The notes under the pieces are model-generated. The model was not told the DNA's origin. It worked only from the letters and a program-made list of their open reading frames with translations, and ran no database searches. Positions 62,325-64,000 of a DNA stretch of 64,000 bases are shown piece after piece. Origin of the DNA: Atrina japonica (lineage: Eukaryota; Mollusca; Bivalvia; Pterioida; Pinnidae); NCBI GenBank assembly GCA_030159075.1, contig BROG01000404.1:62001-126000 (forward strand). The letters run 5' to 3'. Position 1 is the first letter of the stretch. Each line of letters starts with the position of its first letter. A program made the translations under genes and the position numbers.

Positions 62325-62634
62325 CAGTAGGTGAATTATTACTCTGTTCCCGATTATGATTTTACATTTGAAATTACTTAAGTATCTATTTACTCGGATA
62401 TGTCGTAGATAAATTTGCCTAACAATATCCACGTGCCTGTGAAATTTAATAAAATGAATCTCAGTCAAACGCAATTAGTGCATACGTTTGAATAGGTAGA
62501 TGTGTGGTTATTTAAACTCTTACAGACAAGATACATGTAATTTTACCTTGAACTAATACTAGTAATATGTATATGTATATTTCCTAGGGATTTTTATTTA
62601 TCAAAATAAATTTCACATTCTATTAATATAAAAA

Positions 62635-62775
62635 TTTCAGATACCAAAGTATAAATCAATAGAATGTCCAGGACATAGATACAAATCCGGTAAAAATGGA
62701 CAAACACGGACCTCTGGAAACCAAGTGGTGGGATCAGGTGCCATGGAGGAGTAAGCATCCCCTGTTGATTGATTA
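62635..62775 (-). mobile_element. Retroelement 3'-tail fragment, reverse
   Basis: The plus strand reads TCAGATACCAAAGTATAAAT, GTCCAGGACATAGATACAAA and TGGGATCAGGTGCCATGGAG, the complement of the tail at 61,740-61,945. Confidence 0.75.
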
Positions 62776-62934
62776 ATTTAGTTCCTAATTTTGACTAATT
62801 ACGTCACACATATAAATTACGAAATTATGCAATAATTTATAAATTCTAATATGATTTATACTTATTTAATGAATTATAATAACCTAACTAAGGGAGCATA
62901 AACTTAACTCTATCTCAACTTCACGCAACATTTT

Positions 62935-63045
62935 ACCCACACACATTTTTCAGTTATATGGTGGCAGCCAGTTTTTATGGAGGAGAATAGAATCCGGATA
63001 CCCGGGAATCCACCACCGGCCTTCCGCAAGATTTAGTGACTACAA
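62935..63045 (-). mobile_element. SINE fragment
   Basis: CAGTTATATGGTGGCAGCCA, GGAGGAGAATAGAATCCGGA TACCCGGG and CCGGCCTTCCGCAAG match the SINE body at 22,330-22,450. Confidence 0.6.
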
Positions 63046-64000
63046 TTAATACAATATCCAAATACTAATCTTGATCTTGATGTGTCTTCAAAATTTAGTT
63101 CGTTGAGATATATCGCATTTACAATCGTATACATATTGTCATCATTTGTCGACAAAACGTCGTCTAAATATCTAAATGTAATATCTAAGTCACTGCTGAA
63201 GTGAAATTGTTACTTACAACGTAGTTATATAAAATGTCGCATCGAGAACGTGTTCGAATCAATTACGCTAGAAAATTGGCCGCCATGTTTTTGCAATGGA
63301 ACCATGGAAATCTATTTAAGAAATACATAAATACCATTGGATGAAGTACTGACATCGATCTGCGTTTTAGATTTCCGAATTTTATATTACGTTTCGCTAA
63401 TTTTGTCTCTCCGGAATAAATGACCCGAAGATTCGAAAAAAATTACCGATTTACTTCTCAGTTATTTTTCATTTGGGAAAACTGTGTCGGATTAGGGGAT
63501 TTAGATTACGATAAGTAGACAGACAGAATAATGAACAGATTCTGCATCTCAAATCAAGATCGACAGTATGCACTTGATGGACAACAATTTTGAGAGAAAT
63601 GGTCAGGAAGTTGTGTAATTATTTTCCACATTTAGATCAAGGAAATGATTATTTACTAATCTAACTATTTCCGCAAACCTATATCTCTTCTCTAAACATG
63701 ACGTTCGTCTGCAAAATATCTAAAACACTTTAGGGTTTAATAATGTCAAACTATTTGACTGACACAAAATGGTGTTCGAGTAACTTTGACAAATATTAGC
63801 GAGGCTAAACAGTATTGTTATATCACTTTACAACTATCTAACCTGCGGGATTTGTTGTTATAGCAGTAAGGCTTGGACAATCAACTCGGGGTAGACTAAA
63901 GACTCATCAATCCAGCAGTACCTGGATCATCCTCAAATGCATGATGAGTCAGGGAACGCTTTGGTAGGTATGCCATCTTACGAAAATACCCCAAGGCAAG
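63046..64000. other. Right-edge sequence, probably receptor intron
   Basis: No receptor exon is seen here although TM1-TM5 exons must lie further right. The minus strand at 63,230-63,300 has ATGGCGGCC followed soon by a stop and a possible GTAAGTAAC donor, too weak to call. Confidence 0.3.

Overview
The window is eukaryotic, gene-poor and AT-rich. It has long introns with GT/AG borders, many (TA)n, (GA)n, (GT)n and (GAT)n microsatellites, tRNA-derived SINEs, TA-flanked MITEs and several minisatellite arrays. The SINE tails, a common ACAGTAAAACCTG-type MITE and a decayed reverse-transcriptase element with a recurrent 3' tail together resemble repeats I know from bivalve molluscs. I therefore infer a bivalve-like lophotrochozoan; the species cannot be told from the sequence. 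I see nothing bacterial or viral.

Two host genes are supported, both on the minus strand and both cut by the window edges. Gene 1 (52,557-59,927 and beyond the right edge) is the 3' end of a class A neuropeptide G-protein-coupled receptor. Its penultimate exon carries the CWSP motif of TM6 and the NPIIY motif of TM7, and its last exon encodes the cytoplasmic tail. The two join in phase across a 6.7 kb intron, and the sequence looks most like cardioacceleratory-peptide (CCAP) / neuropeptide-S-type receptors. Gene 2 (1,145-30,878, possibly with a 5'UTR exon near 34,650, running off the left edge) encodes an unrecognised basic, Ser/Pro-rich protein. Exons at 6,530-6,643 and 1,145-1,253 join in phase, and two different ATG-bearing exons (30,738-30,862 and 15,317-15,561) each splice into the 6,643 acceptor in the same phase, which suggests alternative first exons.

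The rest is repeats. By region: 1-690 is a 31-bp minisatellite. 0.7-11.4 kb holds SINEs, MITEs, a 58-bp-arm hairpin and an internally amplified MITE. 11.4-15.0 kb holds a 3.1 kb array of 37-bp units followed by a second, unrelated array that also has 37-bp units. 17-27 kb holds SINEs (one nested) and other interspersed repeats. 28.2-30.6 kb holds 41-bp and 83-bp arrays. 35.1-37.0 kb is a terminal-inverted-repeat element whose arms are made of serial palindromes. 38.2-48.7 kb is a complex of 32-bp and 36-bp arrays, reverse-transcriptase pseudogenes and a block present three times. 48.7-64 kb holds microsatellites, retroelement tails and the receptor exons.

I found no convincing new functional system. 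The points most worth checking are the two alternative first exons of gene 2, the palindrome-built inverted-repeat element, the MITE that has become a tandem array, and the 36-bp array that reverses orientation at its end. Microsatellite and satellite ORFs, including Cys-rich 12-residue repeats, are judged artefacts of array period.
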